Shown: positions 47,789 to 56,879, counted from the first letter of the stretch. The stretch: 64,000 nt of DNA from Streptosporangium sp. NBC_01756 (GCF_035917975.1 NZ_CP109130.1:3658001-3722000); one strand, 5' to 3'. Made by a program: numbers and translations. The notes: a model not told the origin generated them from the letters alone.

Positions 47789-49174
47789 TCAGTCGTCGAC
47801 GGCCAGCGGGAGGGAGACCCGGAACGTCGCACCCTCACCCGGGCACGACTCCACCGCGACCGTGCCGCTGTGGGCGTCGACGATGGCCGCGACGATGGCC
47901 AGGCCGAGACCGCTGCCGCCGTCCTCCGGCGCGCGGCGGCCGCGGGCGGAGTCGACGCGGTAGAACCGCTCGAAGACACGCTCGCGCTGCTCGGCGTTGA
48001 GACCCGGCCCCTCGTCCTTCACCTCGATGACCGCCATGCCGTGCCGGGCGGAGAGCGCCATCCGCACGGAGGTGCCGTCCGGCGTGTGGGTGAGTGCGTT
48101 CGTCATCAGGTTGCCCACGACCTGGCGGAGCCGTACCTCGTCACCGGAGACGATGAGCGCGGAGCCGTCCACCGAGAGGGTCACCTGGCGGGCGGGGGCG
48201 AGGATGCGGGCGTCGTGGACGGTGTCGGCCGCGATGGCGAGCAGGTCCACCGGGCGCATGGCCATCGGCCGCTGCTGGTCCATCCGGGCGAGCATGAGCA
48301 GGTCGTCGACCAGCAGGCCCATCCGGACCGCCTCGGACCCCATCCGGCGCAGCAGCGGAGCGGCGTCGATGTCGGGCGCCTGCTGGTAGAACTCGGCGAA
48401 ACCGCGGATCGAGGTCAGCGGGGTGCGGAGCTCGTGCGAGGCGTCGGCGACGAACCTGCGCATGCGCTCCTCGGAGCTGCGGGCCGACGCCTCCGACTCC
48501 GACCGGGCCTGGAAGGCGGCCTCGATCTGGGCGAGCATGCCGTTCAGCGACTGGCCGAGCCGGCCGACCTCGGTGCGCGGGTCGGCGTCGGGGACGCGGC
48601 GGCTCAGGTCTCCGGCGGCGATGGCCTGGGCGGTGCGCTCGATCGCCTCCAGCGGGCGCAGGCTCCGCCGGATGACCACCACTCCCACCCCGGCGAGCAC
48701 CAGCATCAGCCCGCCGCCGCCGAGCAGCTCCACCAGCGCGAGCTGTCCGACGATCTGCCGGACCTCCGACATGTCCACGGCCGTGACGAGGCTTCTCCCC
48801 CGGTCCAGCGGGATGATGTGGATCCGCCACTCACCGCTGTCGAACGTCCCCGGCCTCCGGTTCACGGGCACGTACGGCGGGGGCTTGTCCTCCACGTCGG
48901 CGCCGCTGAACTCAAGGGTGGTCCCGCCTCCGGCGTCGCGGAACTCCACCCGGGTGTCGGCCGGGAGCGGCTTGCCGACCAGCATGGCGGCTCCGCGGTT
49001 CAGCCGGCGCACCACGCTGTCGGCGGTCAGGGCGATCTGGCTGTCCACCCGGGCGATGAGGTAGCTGCGCATGATCGAGACGCTGCCGATGCCGATGAGG
49101 GTGAGCGCGATGGCCAGCAGGACCAGGATGACCGTGATCAGCCGCACCCGCAGCGGGGTCCCGTTGAGTGTCAC
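47789..49174 (-). CDS. Sensor histidine kinase
   Basis: A 461-residue sensor kinase with two helices (about 10-32 and 140-165) bounding an extracellular sensor domain, HAMP (R-S-L-R-P-L-E-A-I-E-R-T ... V-P-D-A-D-P), H-box F-V-A-D-A-S-H-E-L-R-T-P-L, N-box N-L-M-T-N-A-L-T-H-T, D-E-G-P-G-L and G-G-S-G-L-G-L-A-I. GTG start overlaps the response regulator stop (GTGA). Probably reports envelope or antibiotic stress to the regulator at 49171, and could also phosphorylate its orphan paralogue at 41060. Confidence 0.95.
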   Translation of the reverse strand: MTLNGTPLRVRLITVILVLLAIALTLIGIGSVSIMRSYLIARVDSQIALTADSVVRRLNRGAAMLVGKPLPADTRVEFRDAGGGTTLEFSGADVEDKPPPYVPVNRRPGTFDSGEWRIHIIPLDRGRSLVTAVDMSEVRQIVGQLALVELLGGGGLMLVLAGVGVVVIRRSLRPLEAIERTAQAIAAGDLSRRVPDADPRTEVGRLGQSLNGMLAQIEAAFQARSESEASARSSEERMRRFVADASHELRTPLTSIRGFAEFYQQAPDIDAAPLLRRMGSEAVRMGLLVDDLLMLARMDQQRPMAMRPVDLLAIAADTVHDARILAPARQVTLSVDGSALIVSGDEVRLRQVVGNLMTNALTHTPDGTSVRMALSARHGMAVIEVKDEGPGLNAEQRERVFERFYRVDSARGRRAPEDGGSGLGLAIVAAIVDAHSGTVAVESCPGEGATFRVSLPLAVDD

Positions 49175-49893
49175 GGGGCCGGAGGGAGGCGCAGGACGTA
49201 GCCGACCCCGCGCAGGGTGTGAATCAGCCGGGGGTCGACGTTGTCGATCTTCCGGCGGAGGACGGAGACATAGGACTCGACGATCCCGACGTCGCCCCGG
49301 AAGTCGTAGTCCCACACGTGGTCGAGGATCTGCGCCTTGGACAGCACCCGGCCCGCGTTGGCCATGAAGTAACGCAGCAGCTTGAACTCCGTCGGCGACA
49401 GCGCCACGGCCCGGCCCCTGCGCCACACCTCGTGGCTCTCCTCGTCGAGCTCGATGTCGGCGAAGGTCAGCCGGGCCGGTCGCGCGAGGAGGTCTCCCGA
49501 GCCGGTACGGCGCAGCACGGCCCGGATCCGGGCGACGACCTCCTCCAGGCTGAACGGCTTGGTCACGTAGTCGTCCCCGCCGACCGTCAGCCCCCGGATC
49601 TTGTCCTCGACGGCGTCACGCGCGGTGAGGAAGACCACGGGCGTGTCGGTGCCGCCGCCGCGCAGGCGCCGTACGACGTCGAACCCGTCCATGTCGGGCA
49701 GCATGACGTCGAGGACGATGAGGTCGGGACGGTGGCGCTGAACCGCGGCGACGGCGTCGGTCCCGGTGCCCGCCGTATTCACCCCGAACCCGGCGAACCG
49801 CAGGCTCGCGGCCAGGAGCTCGAGGATGTTGGGCTCGTCCTCGACGATCAGCAGGCTGGCTTCAGGTGCGTCGGTCACGGATTTTATCTTCAC
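49171..49893 (-). CDS. OmpR-family response regulator
   Basis: A 240-residue regulator: Asp19 and Asp62 (V-L-D-V-M-L-P-D-M-D-G), F-L-T-A-R-D-A, G-G-D-D-Y-V-T-K-P-F complete, winged helix L-S-P-T-E-F-K-L-L ... V-L-R-R-K-I-D ... L-R-G-V-G-Y-V. GTG 49893 or 49878 starts it; neither has a good ribosome site. First gene of the two-component operon. Highly similar along its whole length to the orphan at 41060, consistent with gene duplication. Confidence 0.95.
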   Translation of the reverse strand: MKIKSVTDAPEASLLIVEDEPNILELLAASLRFAGFGVNTAGTGTDAVAAVQRHRPDLIVLDVMLPDMDGFDVVRRLRGGGTDTPVVFLTARDAVEDKIRGLTVGGDDYVTKPFSLEEVVARIRAVLRRTGSGDLLARPARLTFADIELDEESHEVWRRGRAVALSPTEFKLLRYFMANAGRVLSKAQILDHVWDYDFRGDVGIVESYVSVLRRKIDNVDPRLIHTLRGVGYVLRLPPAP

Positions 49894-49913
49894 TCGCCCA
49901 CATGAAAAAGCAG

Positions 49914-51104
49914 TTAAATGGTCAGCTCCGAGGTTAACCCCACGATATGCCTGGCAATGGCCAAACTGGAGGTTGCGGCCGGCGAAGGAGCGTTCCGCAC
50001 CAGAACGATCCGGCCGTGCACGTCGACCGCGAAGTCGTCGAGCATGCTCCCGTCCCTGGCCACGGCCTGGGCCCGGACCCCACCGGCCGTCCTGACCAGG
50101 TCAGCCCCGGTGAGCGCGGGCACGTAGCGGCGTGCGGCGGCCAGGAAGTGCCTCTTGGCCATCGATCCCAGCACCTCCCGCACTCCGGTCCGCCAGTGCG
50201 TGGCGGCCAGCCGCCGGGTGCCCTCCCAGGTCAGGATCCGGCGCAGGTCGGTGAGATCGATATCACCCCAGGAGTAACCCTCCAGTGCCAGGGCCATGAC
50301 CGCGTTGGGGCCGACCAGCACCTCGCCGTCGATCCTGCGGGTCAGGTGGACACCGAGGAACGGATAGCGGGGGTCGGGGACCGGGTAGATCAGCCCGCGG
50401 ACCAGATCCTTCGCCGCACCGGCCAGCGCGTAGTACTCACCGCGGAAGGGGACGATCCGCACGTCGCCGGCGGCTCCGGCCATCCGGGCGACGGTGTCGG
50501 TGCCCAGCCCGGCGCAGACGATCAACCGGTCGAACCTGAGCTTCCGCTGCCCGGCCAGCACCTCCACCCCGCCAGCGGTCTCCCGCAGCGCGCGGACCGG
50601 GTGGGCCAGCAGCACCGAGCCGCCCGTCTCCGCCACGTCCTGGGCCAGGCGGCGGGCGACGGCGGGGAAGTCGGCGATCGCGGTGTGCGGGGAATGCACG
50701 GCGGCCACCCCGACGGTGTGCGGTTCGATCTCGCGCAGCGCCAGCGCGTCCAGCTCGGCGATGCCGGGAACCCCGTTGGCACGGGCACGGTCGGCGATCC
50801 TCCGCAGTCCCGGCCGCTCGGCCGAGGTGGAGGCGACGACGAGCTTGCCGACCTCGTCGTAGGGGATGCGGTGCTCCGCGCAGTATTGCCTGAGCAGCGC
50901 CACCCCCTCGCGGCAGAGCCGGGCCTTGAGCGATCCCGGCTGGTAGTAGATCCCCGCGTGGACGACCCCGCTGTTGTGACCGGTCTGGTGAGCCCCGACC
51001 CGGTCCTCCTTGTCGAGGACGGTCACCGTGGCGCCACGGGTCCGCGCCACCTCCCTGGCCACCGCCAGACCCACGATCCCTGCCCCGACGATCCCGATGT
51101 CCAC
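49914..51104 (-). CDS. lhgO: L-2-hydroxyglutarate oxidase
   Basis: A 396-residue FAD-dependent oxidase that returns L-2-hydroxyglutarate, a metabolic by-product, to 2-oxoglutarate. FAD motif G-A-G-I-V-G at 7-12, the family signature G-H-N-S-G-V-V-H-A-G-I-Y-Y near 42-54, F-R-G-E-Y-Y near 220, P-D-P-R-Y-P-F-L-G-V-H and a closing G-G-V-R-A-Q-A. Length is as usual for LhgO. It ends 20 bp upstream of the response regulator start in the same direction, but an intervening promoter is likely. Monofunctional housekeeping enzyme. Confidence 0.95.
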   Translation of the reverse strand: MDIGIVGAGIVGLAVAREVARTRGATVTVLDKEDRVGAHQTGHNSGVVHAGIYYQPGSLKARLCREGVALLRQYCAEHRIPYDEVGKLVVASTSAERPGLRRIADRARANGVPGIAELDALALREIEPHTVGVAAVHSPHTAIADFPAVARRLAQDVAETGGSVLLAHPVRALRETAGGVEVLAGQRKLRFDRLIVCAGLGTDTVARMAGAAGDVRIVPFRGEYYALAGAAKDLVRGLIYPVPDPRYPFLGVHLTRRIDGEVLVGPNAVMALALEGYSWGDIDLTDLRRILTWEGTRRLAATHWRTGVREVLGSMAKRHFLAAARRYVPALTGADLVRTAGGVRAQAVARDGSMLDDFAVDVHGRIVLVRNAPSPAATSSLAIARHIVGLTSELTI

Positions 51105-51222
51105 GGCGTGACTCTACCGGCCGACCCACCGCCCTTCCCAGGGGCGAACGGCTGTTTTCGGGCGCTCCTGGGCACAGAGCCGACGATCACCAGGCGAAGA
51201 GGAGCCCGGCACGGACGAACTT

Positions 51223-52233
51223 CTAACGCGTACGGCGGGCGATGAGGGTGATGACGCCGGTCGCCGCGGCGGCGGCCGCCAGCCAGGCGGCCACGGCCAG
51301 AGTCGGCACCCCGGCGTCGCCGTCCCCGGCCGCCCTGGTCTCGGCCACCAGCGCGGGCCCCGTCTTCTTGGTGGGCGTCGGCGTGGGAGCGGGCCTGGGT
51401 GCCGTCTCCCGGAGGACCTCGGCGGGCAGCGGCACGCGGTAGACCGGGCTGGCCGCCCCCTCGGTGCCGGTCAGCAGCGCCTTGCCGTCGGCGGTGTAGG
51501 TGATCGACTCGGCCTGCTCCAACGGCGGCATCGACACCCGGGCGAGTTGCTTCCCCGGAGTCCGGTAGACCGTGGCGGAGAAGTAGGTGCGGATCACGAA
51601 ACTCGACCCGTCGGGGGCGTAGGCGGCGTCGGTGGCCATCATCGGTGCTGAACCGACCTTGCGGAGCACGTTGACCCTGTCGGTGCGCAACCGTTTCGGC
51701 GCGGCGTACACCGCCCCGGCGAACTGCTTGCTCACGACGTAGAGGCGCCCGGTGCGGGGGTGCACCATGATGCTCTCGGCGTTGTGCCCACCGTCCTCGT
51801 AACGGAACCGGTAGCGGACCGCGGGGAGCGCGGCGTCCTGCATGGCGGTGGGCTCCGCCACCCGGTAGACGGAGATGTCGGGCCAGGCTCCGTCAAAGTT
51901 GTCGCCGATGTCGCCGAACCAGAGCACTCCCGCACCGGTCGCCGGGTCCTTGGACGCGGCCATCGCCTCCCAGTCGCGGGCCACCGCCCCCTGAAGGGTG
52001 AACTTCGCGCGGGTCCGCCCGTTGGACCCGACGGCGAAGAAGGTCGGCTCGGCCCCGCTGTCGTTGTGGGTGTAGTAGACGTTCTTGTGGGTCGGTGAGA
52101 CCGCCAGCCCGCTCGACTCGGTGATGCGGCTGTCCTTGATGGTGAAGAGAGGTGTTTCGCCGTCGGCCGACGCCGCCGGACCCGCGAACACCGCCGTCCC
52201 GGCCAGCGCGGCCACCGCGAGCATGCGAACCAT
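51223..52233 (-). CDS. Secreted beta-propeller-like protein with C-terminal membrane anchor
   Basis: A 336-residue exported protein: signal peptide to about residue 24 (A-S-A), repeated beta-blade-like strands with V-S-P-T-H-K-N-V-Y-Y-T-H-N-D and L-W-F-G-D-I-G-D-N, a Pro/Thr-rich wall spacer (about 280-300), and a C-terminal helix with basic R-R-T-R tail. No LPxTG motif is seen, so it is membrane-anchored rather than sortase-linked. ATG 52233 has GGGGGA; the upstream ATG at 52257 would lengthen the signal. Function unknown. Confidence 0.82.
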   Translation of the reverse strand: MVRMLAVAALAGTAVFAGPAASADGETPLFTIKDSRITESSGLAVSPTHKNVYYTHNDSGAEPTFFAVGSNGRTRAKFTLQGAVARDWEAMAASKDPATGAGVLWFGDIGDNFDGAWPDISVYRVAEPTAMQDAALPAVRYRFRYEDGGHNAESIMVHPRTGRLYVVSKQFAGAVYAAPKRLRTDRVNVLRKVGSAPMMATDAAYAPDGSSFVIRTYFSATVYRTPGKQLARVSMPPLEQAESITYTADGKALLTGTEGAASPVYRVPLPAEVLRETAPRPAPTPTPTKKTGPALVAETRAAGDGDAGVPTLAVAAWLAAAAAATGVITLIARRTR

Positions 52234-52421
52234 GACATCCCCCGCCCTACTCCCCATCCCGCCATCATGCCCTGCCGCCAGGCTCAGGAAGCGGCGCGAG
52301 CGCCTCTCCTCTCCATCAAAGTCGCATCAGCGTTGCCGAAAGCGGCAGGTCGGGTCCGCCCGGTCAGGACTCCTCAGCGCGGGCTCGCCTGGAGTGCACT
52401 CCAGGTCCTTAGTGTGGGCGC

Positions 52422-53390
52422 ATGGACTATACGCAGCTTGGCCGTACCGGCCTGAAGGTCAGCCGCCTCTGCCTGGGCACGATGAACTTCGGTCCCGTGA
52501 CCTCGGAAGACGACTCCTTCGCGATCATGGACCACGCCCATGAGCTGGGCGTCAACTTCTTCGACACGGCCAACGTGTACGGCTGGAAGAAGGGCGAGGG
52601 CATCACCGAGAACATCATCGGTCGATGGTTCGCCAAGGGGGGTGGCCGCCGGGAGAAGACGGTCATCGCCACGAAGCTCTACGGCGACATGGGCGACTGG
52701 CCCAACGACGGCCGCCTGTCCGCGCTCAACATCCGCCGCGCCGCCGACGCGTCGCTGAAGCGGATGCAGACCGACTACATCGACCTCTACCAGGCCCACC
52801 ACGTCGACCGGGACACCCCGTTCGAGGAGTTCTGGGAGGCCATGGACATCCTGAAGCAGCAGGGCAAGATCCTGTATGTCGGGTCGTCCAACTTCGCGGG
52901 CTGGCACATCGCCAAGGCCCAGGAGACCGCCCGCCGCCGCAACAGCGTCGGCCTGGTCTCCGAGCAGTCCCACTACAACCTGATCGTCCGGGCGCCCGAG
53001 CTGGAGGTCATCCCGGCGGCCGAGGACTACGGCCTCGGCCTGATCCCGTGGAGCCCCCTTGCGGGCGGCCTCCTCGGCGGCATCCTCCGGAAGATCGACA
53101 AGGGCCGTTCGGCCTCGGAGAACATGGCCAAGGAGCTGGAGAAGCACCGCGACAAGATCGAGCAGTACGAGGCGTTCTGCGATGAGCTCGGCGAGGACCC
53201 GGCGAACGTCGGCCTGGCCTGGCTGCTCCACCAGAAGGTCGTCACCGCGCCGATCATCGGTCCGCGCACGCTCGACCAGCTCGACGGCACCACCAGGGCG
53301 CTGGAGATCAAGCTGGACGAGAAGGCGCTGACCCGGCTCGACGAGATCTTCCCGGGGTTCAAGACGGCTCCCGAGCACTACGCCTGGTAG
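52422..53390 (+). CDS. Aldo/keto reductase
   Basis: A 322-residue NADPH-dependent reductase of the AKR superfamily (YajO/Tas-like). The tetrad is intact: Asp48, Tyr53 (F-F-D-T-A-N-V-Y-G), Lys85 (A-T-K-L) and His126 (Q-A-H-H). Signature G-S-S-N-F-A-G-W and C-terminal I-I-G-P-R-T-L-D-Q-L complete the barrel. ATG 52422 follows a short leader; monocistronic. Reduces aldehydes or ketones; the specific substrate is not predictable. Confidence 0.95.
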   Translation: MDYTQLGRTGLKVSRLCLGTMNFGPVTSEDDSFAIMDHAHELGVNFFDTANVYGWKKGEGITENIIGRWFAKGGGRREKTVIATKLYGDMGDWPNDGRLSALNIRRAADASLKRMQTDYIDLYQAHHVDRDTPFEEFWEAMDILKQQGKILYVGSSNFAGWHIAKAQETARRRNSVGLVSEQSHYNLIVRAPELEVIPAAEDYGLGLIPWSPLAGGLLGGILRKIDKGRSASENMAKELEKHRDKIEQYEAFCDELGEDPANVGLAWLLHQKVVTAPIIGPRTLDQLDGTTRALEIKLDEKALTRLDEIFPGFKTAPEHYAW

Positions 53391-53394
53391 CGGT

Positions 53395-53478
53395 CTAGGA
53401 GAGCAGGGCGCCGACCACCACGAGAAGCACGAGCAGCACGAGCACCGTGGGCAGCAGCCAGCGACGGGGACGATCCAC
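53395..53478 (-). CDS. Very short single-helix membrane protein
   Basis: A 27-codon frame, GTG 53478 to TAG, encodes a basic start (D-R-P-R-R-W) and about 19 hydrophobic residues rich in Val and Leu: one membrane helix. It begins 9 bp after the ThpR stop and could be co-translated. The ribosome site is weak (CCAGG). Real but minor, or chance. Confidence 0.4.
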   Translation of the reverse strand: MDRPRRWLLPTVLVLLVLLVVVGALLS

Positions 53479-53487
53479 GCCTGGAGC

Positions 53488-54060
53488 TTAGCCCTGCCCA
53501 CCCGGTGCCCGTGCCGCCAGGGGGTAGGTGGCGACCGTCTCGTAACGGACCACCGCCCCCAGGTGGCTTCTCACCAGGTGAACGTCGCCGGCCTCCCAGG
53601 CGTTTCCGGCGAACGGCCCGAAATCCGCCACCAGACGGCTCAGGTCGGCGTCGGTGCGGGATCTGGCCAGGGTCAGGTGCGGGCGGAGCGGCCGTCGGTC
53701 GGTCTGTACGGCTCCCGCCCGCTCCGCCCCCGCCCCCAGGGAACCGGCCAGCCGGACGAGCCGGAGGCGGGGACCGTGCAGACCCGTCCAGAAGACGCGG
53801 GCCCGGTGGGCCGAGGGGAAGGTGCCCGCGCCGACGAGGGACAGCGTCATCGGCGCGTGGCGCGACGCGGCGCGGGCGAGCCGTGTCTCCAGGTCGGGCA
53901 GGACCTCCTGGGCGACCTCGCCCAGGAACGCCAGCGTCACATGCCAGGTCTCCGGATCCGGCCAGCGCAGGCCGGGCCAGGCGGCGCGGTGGGGTTCGAG
54001 GGCGAGGTCGAGCTCGTCACGCACCGGCTGCGGCAGCGGCAGTCCCACGAACAGCCGCAT
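53488..54060 (-). CDS. thpR: RNA 2',3'-cyclic phosphodiesterase
   Basis: A 190-residue 2H phosphoesterase that opens 2',3'-cyclic phosphate ends of RNA. The two catalytic motifs are H-V-T-L-A-F-L-G near residue 40 and H-L-T-L-A-R near 127; M-R-L-F-V-G-L-P at the start and a closing Y-P-L fit the family. Its start lies 44 bp inside the MFS gene on the same strand, so expression is coupled. Housekeeping. Confidence 0.94.
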   Translation of the reverse strand: MRLFVGLPLPQPVRDELDLALEPHRAAWPGLRWPDPETWHVTLAFLGEVAQEVLPDLETRLARAASRHAPMTLSLVGAGTFPSAHRARVFWTGLHGPRLRLVRLAGSLGAGAERAGAVQTDRRPLRPHLTLARSRTDADLSRLVADFGPFAGNAWEAGDVHLVRSHLGAVVRYETVATYPLAARAPGGQG

Positions 54061-55450
54061 GCGACCTCCTGCCGATCGTCCTGGTCAGCATTATCGCCGC
54101 ACCGACACCGACCAGGCTGAGCACCCCGCCGATCACGACCCCCATGCGGGGTCCGCCCAGGTCCGCGACCCAGCCGAGCAGCGGCGCGCCGATCGGGGCA
54201 CCGCCGGTCATCACCAGTACGTAGATGCCCATCACCCGGCCGCGCATCTCCGGTGAGGCGGCGAGCTGCACGCTGGTGTTGGCGGCCGTGTTGACGGTGA
54301 TCAGCGCGACACCGGCGGGGATGAGGAGGAGCAGGTAGGCCGGGTACCACGGAGCCAGTCCGGTGACGATCTGGAACACCCCGAACGACGCCGCACCGCC
54401 GATCAGCAGCTTGGGGCTGGGCCGTACCCGCCGGGCCGCCAGCAGCGCCCCGCCCAGGGCGCCCACCGCGAACATGCTGGAGGCCAGGCCGAAGGAGGAC
54501 GCGCCCGCGCCGAAGACCTGACGGGCCATCAGCGCGATGGACATCGAGAACGACTGCGTGAACAGCGACACGAAGGCGACCACCAGTATCGGCAGCAGCA
54601 GGTCCGGACGATCCAGCACGTAGCGCAGCCCCTCGCGGAGCTGGCCCTTGGCTCTGGGCAACGGATCGGGTGCGGTCAGCTCCGAGGCGCGCATCAGCGC
54701 GAGGCCGCTCAGCACGGCCCCGAACGACACCGCGTTGACCAGGAACATCGGGCCGGTGCCACCGAGCGCGGAGATCAGCACACCCGCGACGGCCGGACCG
54801 ACCACGCGGGCCAGGTTGAAGCTGGAGGCGTTCAGCGCGACGGCGTTGGCCAGGTCCTTGCGGCCGACCATCTCCACGACGAAGGACTGGCGGGTGGGCA
54901 CCTCGACGCAGGAGATGAGGCCGAGGACGAAGGCCATCACGTAGACGTGCCAGAACTGCGCGTTGCCGGTCACGACGAGCAGACCCATGGTCAGCGCCAG
55001 TACGCCCATGAGCGACTGGGCGACCATCAGCAGCGGCCGCTTGGGATAGCGGTCGGCGAGCATGCCGCCCCAGAGGCCGAACAGCAGCAGCGGCAGGAAC
55101 TGCAGCGCGGTGGTCACTCCCAGGGCGACGGCGCTGCCGTTCGTCAGGTCCAGTACCAGCAGGTCCTGCGCGGTGCGCTGCATCCAGCCGCCGACGTTGG
55201 AGACCACTCCGCCGATCGCGAACAGCCGGTAGTTGTAGTTGCGCAGCGACCGGAACATCCCGCCCTGCGCCTCCGGCACGGTCTGCGCGGTGCCGCTCTC
55301 GACGGCCTGCAGCTCATCGGCGGTCGCGGTCTCCGCGATCCGCCGCCGACGCAGCCTCCCCCGTAGCCCCAGCGTCTTGCCGCGCTTCTTTCCGGGGACG
55401 GCGCGCAGGGAGTGCGGCCGTCGTGTCTCTGCCCGCCGTACCGCCCCCAC
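54017..55450 (-). CDS. MFS exporter (EntS-like, MFS_3)
   Basis: A 12-helix major-facilitator exporter. Core begins at M-F-R-S-L-R-N-Y-N-Y-R-L-F-A; motif-A-like W-G-G-M-L-A-D-R-Y-P-K-R-P; L-A-N-A-V-A-L-N-A-S-S-F-N-L-A-R-V-V-G-P-A and R-G-R-V-M-G are typical of siderophore/macrolide-type exporters. The start is uncertain: GTG 55450 or ATG 55258, the frame being open into MarR without protein character. Follows the MarR gene, so it is probably MarR-controlled. Ends inside the ThpR gene. Confidence 0.88.
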   Translation of the reverse strand: MGAVRRAETRRPHSLRAVPGKKRGKTLGLRGRLRRRRIAETATADELQAVESGTAQTVPEAQGGMFRSLRNYNYRLFAIGGVVSNVGGWMQRTAQDLLVLDLTNGSAVALGVTTALQFLPLLLFGLWGGMLADRYPKRPLLMVAQSLMGVLALTMGLLVVTGNAQFWHVYVMAFVLGLISCVEVPTRQSFVVEMVGRKDLANAVALNASSFNLARVVGPAVAGVLISALGGTGPMFLVNAVSFGAVLSGLALMRASELTAPDPLPRAKGQLREGLRYVLDRPDLLLPILVVAFVSLFTQSFSMSIALMARQVFGAGASSFGLASSMFAVGALGGALLAARRVRPSPKLLIGGAASFGVFQIVTGLAPWYPAYLLLLIPAGVALITVNTAANTSVQLAASPEMRGRVMGIYVLVMTGGAPIGAPLLGWVADLGGPRMGVVIGGVLSLVGVGAAIMLTRTIGRRSHAAVRGTAAAAAGA

Positions 55451-55515
55451 ATCCGGTACGGCGTGCGCCTCGGCGTCCTGCGGGGTCGCCGAGGCCCCGG
55501 GTTCCTCGGGTTCTG

Positions 55516-55977
55516 CTAGATCCGGCTGAGCTTCTCCAGAAGCGGAGCCGCCTGCCGGAGCACCGTCCGCTCCTCGGCCGTCAGCTCCTTCAGCCGCTGC
55601 GTCAACCACGCCTCCTTGCGGCGGCGTTCCTCCTTCAGCAGCGTTGAGCCCTGCTCGGTCACGTTCACGGTCACCTGGCGCCGGTCGGTCGGGTGCGGTG
55701 TTCGCGACACCAGCCCCCGCTCTTCCAGCACGGCGATCACGCGGGTCATCGAGGGGGGCTGCACCTTCTCGAGCTCGGCCAATCCGCCGGGGGTTATCCC
55801 GGAATGCCGTTCCACTGCGGCGAGCGTCGCGACCTGGGTGGGGGTCAGCGAGTGTCCCGCGGCCTGCCTGCGCAGGCGTCTGTTCAGGCGTGCCAGTGAC
55901 ACGCGTAGTGCCGATGCCAGACCGGCGTCGCTTCGCAGGTTCGCGACGGGGTCCTTCTTGGGGTTGTTCGTTAGCAT
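55516..55977 (-). CDS. MarR family transcriptional regulator
   Basis: A 153-residue MarR regulator: helices and winged HTH at about 45-100 (L-T-P-T-Q-V-A-T-L, G-G-L-A-E-L-E-K-V-Q-P-P-S-M-T-R-V-I-A-V-L-E-E-R-G, D-R-R-Q-V-T-V-N-V-T). It precedes the MFS gene in the same direction and has a palindrome at its own start, the classic drug-responsive repressor-pump arrangement. Confidence 0.94.
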   Translation of the reverse strand: MLTNNPKKDPVANLRSDAGLASALRVSLARLNRRLRRQAAGHSLTPTQVATLAAVERHSGITPGGLAELEKVQPPSMTRVIAVLEERGLVSRTPHPTDRRQVTVNVTEQGSTLLKEERRRKEAWLTQRLKELTAEERTVLRQAAPLLEKLSRI

Positions 55978-55997
55978 AAGTCATTACCTTCGCTAAC
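55970..55997. promoter_or_regulatory. MarR autoregulatory operator
   Basis: GTTAGC-N16-GCTAAC (55970-55997) spans the MarR start region; a -10-like TATAGT on the minus strand overlaps the outer half. Binding would block transcription of marR and the MFS gene. Confidence 0.65.
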
Positions 55998-56140
55998 TAT
56001 ATAGCACCTCACGGGATTCCCTCCAGGTGGTTTTTTCCTCGGCGCGGCCGTACAACGTGGCAGACCGGCGGGCGGTCCCCGAACCCAGCATGACGCCCCC
56101 GCCGACGTGAATCGGCAGGGGCGTCATGACCAGGTCTTTC

Positions 56141-56569
56141 TCAGTTCACCGAGCCAGGCGGGGCGACCCATTCGACCTCGATGTCGGCGGCCTTCGCGAT
56201 CGTCGCGAAGTCGCGGTCGTAGTGGAGCACCTTGAGCCCGTGGTGCCGCGCCGTGACCGCGATGAGAAGGTCCACCGCGCCCGGCCCCTGGTGGCTCGAT
56301 GTGATCGCCAGAGTGTCCTGGAGATCGCGCGCCCACCGGAAGGCGTCGTCGGGCATCGACACCCAGCCGTAAGTCCCCCTGAGCACTCCCTCCGCCCGTT
56401 CACGGGCCGCCTTGTCGCCCGCCGCGCGCAACACCTCCAACTCGACGGCCGGGCAGATCGCCACCAGGCCCGATGAGATGTGCTCGGTCCAGTGCTCACG
56501 CACTTGTGCGTTCCGATAGATGCGGACCACCGCCGACGTGTCGACGAGGTACGTGCCGAAGGTCGTCAT
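56141..56569 (-). CDS. vapC: VapC-like PIN domain toxin
   Basis: A 142-residue PIN-domain RNase: L-V-D-T-S-A-V (Asp10), conserved Glu in V-E-L-E-V-L near 43, Asp in A-V-D-L-L-I-A near 100 and Asp in Y-D-R-D-F near 118 form the metal site. Overlaps the antitoxin gene by ATGA and follows it, the standard VapBC order. Likely cleaves tRNA or rRNA when free. Confidence 0.93.
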   Translation of the reverse strand: MTTFGTYLVDTSAVVRIYRNAQVREHWTEHISSGLVAICPAVELEVLRAAGDKAARERAEGVLRGTYGWVSMPDDAFRWARDLQDTLAITSSHQGPGAVDLLIAVTARHHGLKVLHYDRDFATIAKAADIEVEWVAPPGSVN

Positions 56570-56841
56570 GCGGCGCAGCGACCTTCTTCGCTTACTTCTT
56601 CTTTGCTCGGAATCGGATCATGCCCTTCCGGCACGGTCCGGTAGTTGCGCTTGTCCAGCAGAGAATCGAACTCACCACTCGCGAAGAGTTCGACCCCCTC
56701 TTCCAACGCCTTCAGCCTGGACACCCGCGCCACGACCTCCGCGAGTGCCAGGTTGACCGTGTCCTTCTTGGTCTTGGTGCCGAAGATCGCTTGAGCCGCA
56801 GCGAGCATCTCCTCATCGACATCCACCAGGATTTTCCCCAT
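56566..56841 (-). CDS. vapB: VapB-like antitoxin
   Basis: A 91-residue antitoxin: M-G-K-I-L-V-D-V-D-E-E ribbon, helix T-V-N-L-A-L-A-E-V-V (ribbon-helix-helix), then a tail (R-N-Y-R-T-V) that would wrap VapC. ATG 56841 is chosen because GGAGG is well spaced before it; the ATG at 56853 would contain that site. Autoregulated with VapC through the dyad just upstream. Confidence 0.92.
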   Translation of the reverse strand: MGKILVDVDEEMLAAAQAIFGTKTKKDTVNLALAEVVARVSRLKALEEGVELFASGEFDSLLDKRNYRTVPEGHDPIPSKEEVSEEGRCAA

Positions 56842-56853
56842 AGGGGCCTCCAT

Positions 56854-56879
56854 ATATACGGCTGACTACCAGTGTATAT
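56854..56879. promoter_or_regulatory. vapBC operator
   Basis: ATATAC-N14-GTATAT, a perfect dyad 13-38 bp upstream of the vapB start, over the AT-rich core promoter. Typical place for VapB/VapBC autorepression. Confidence 0.6.
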
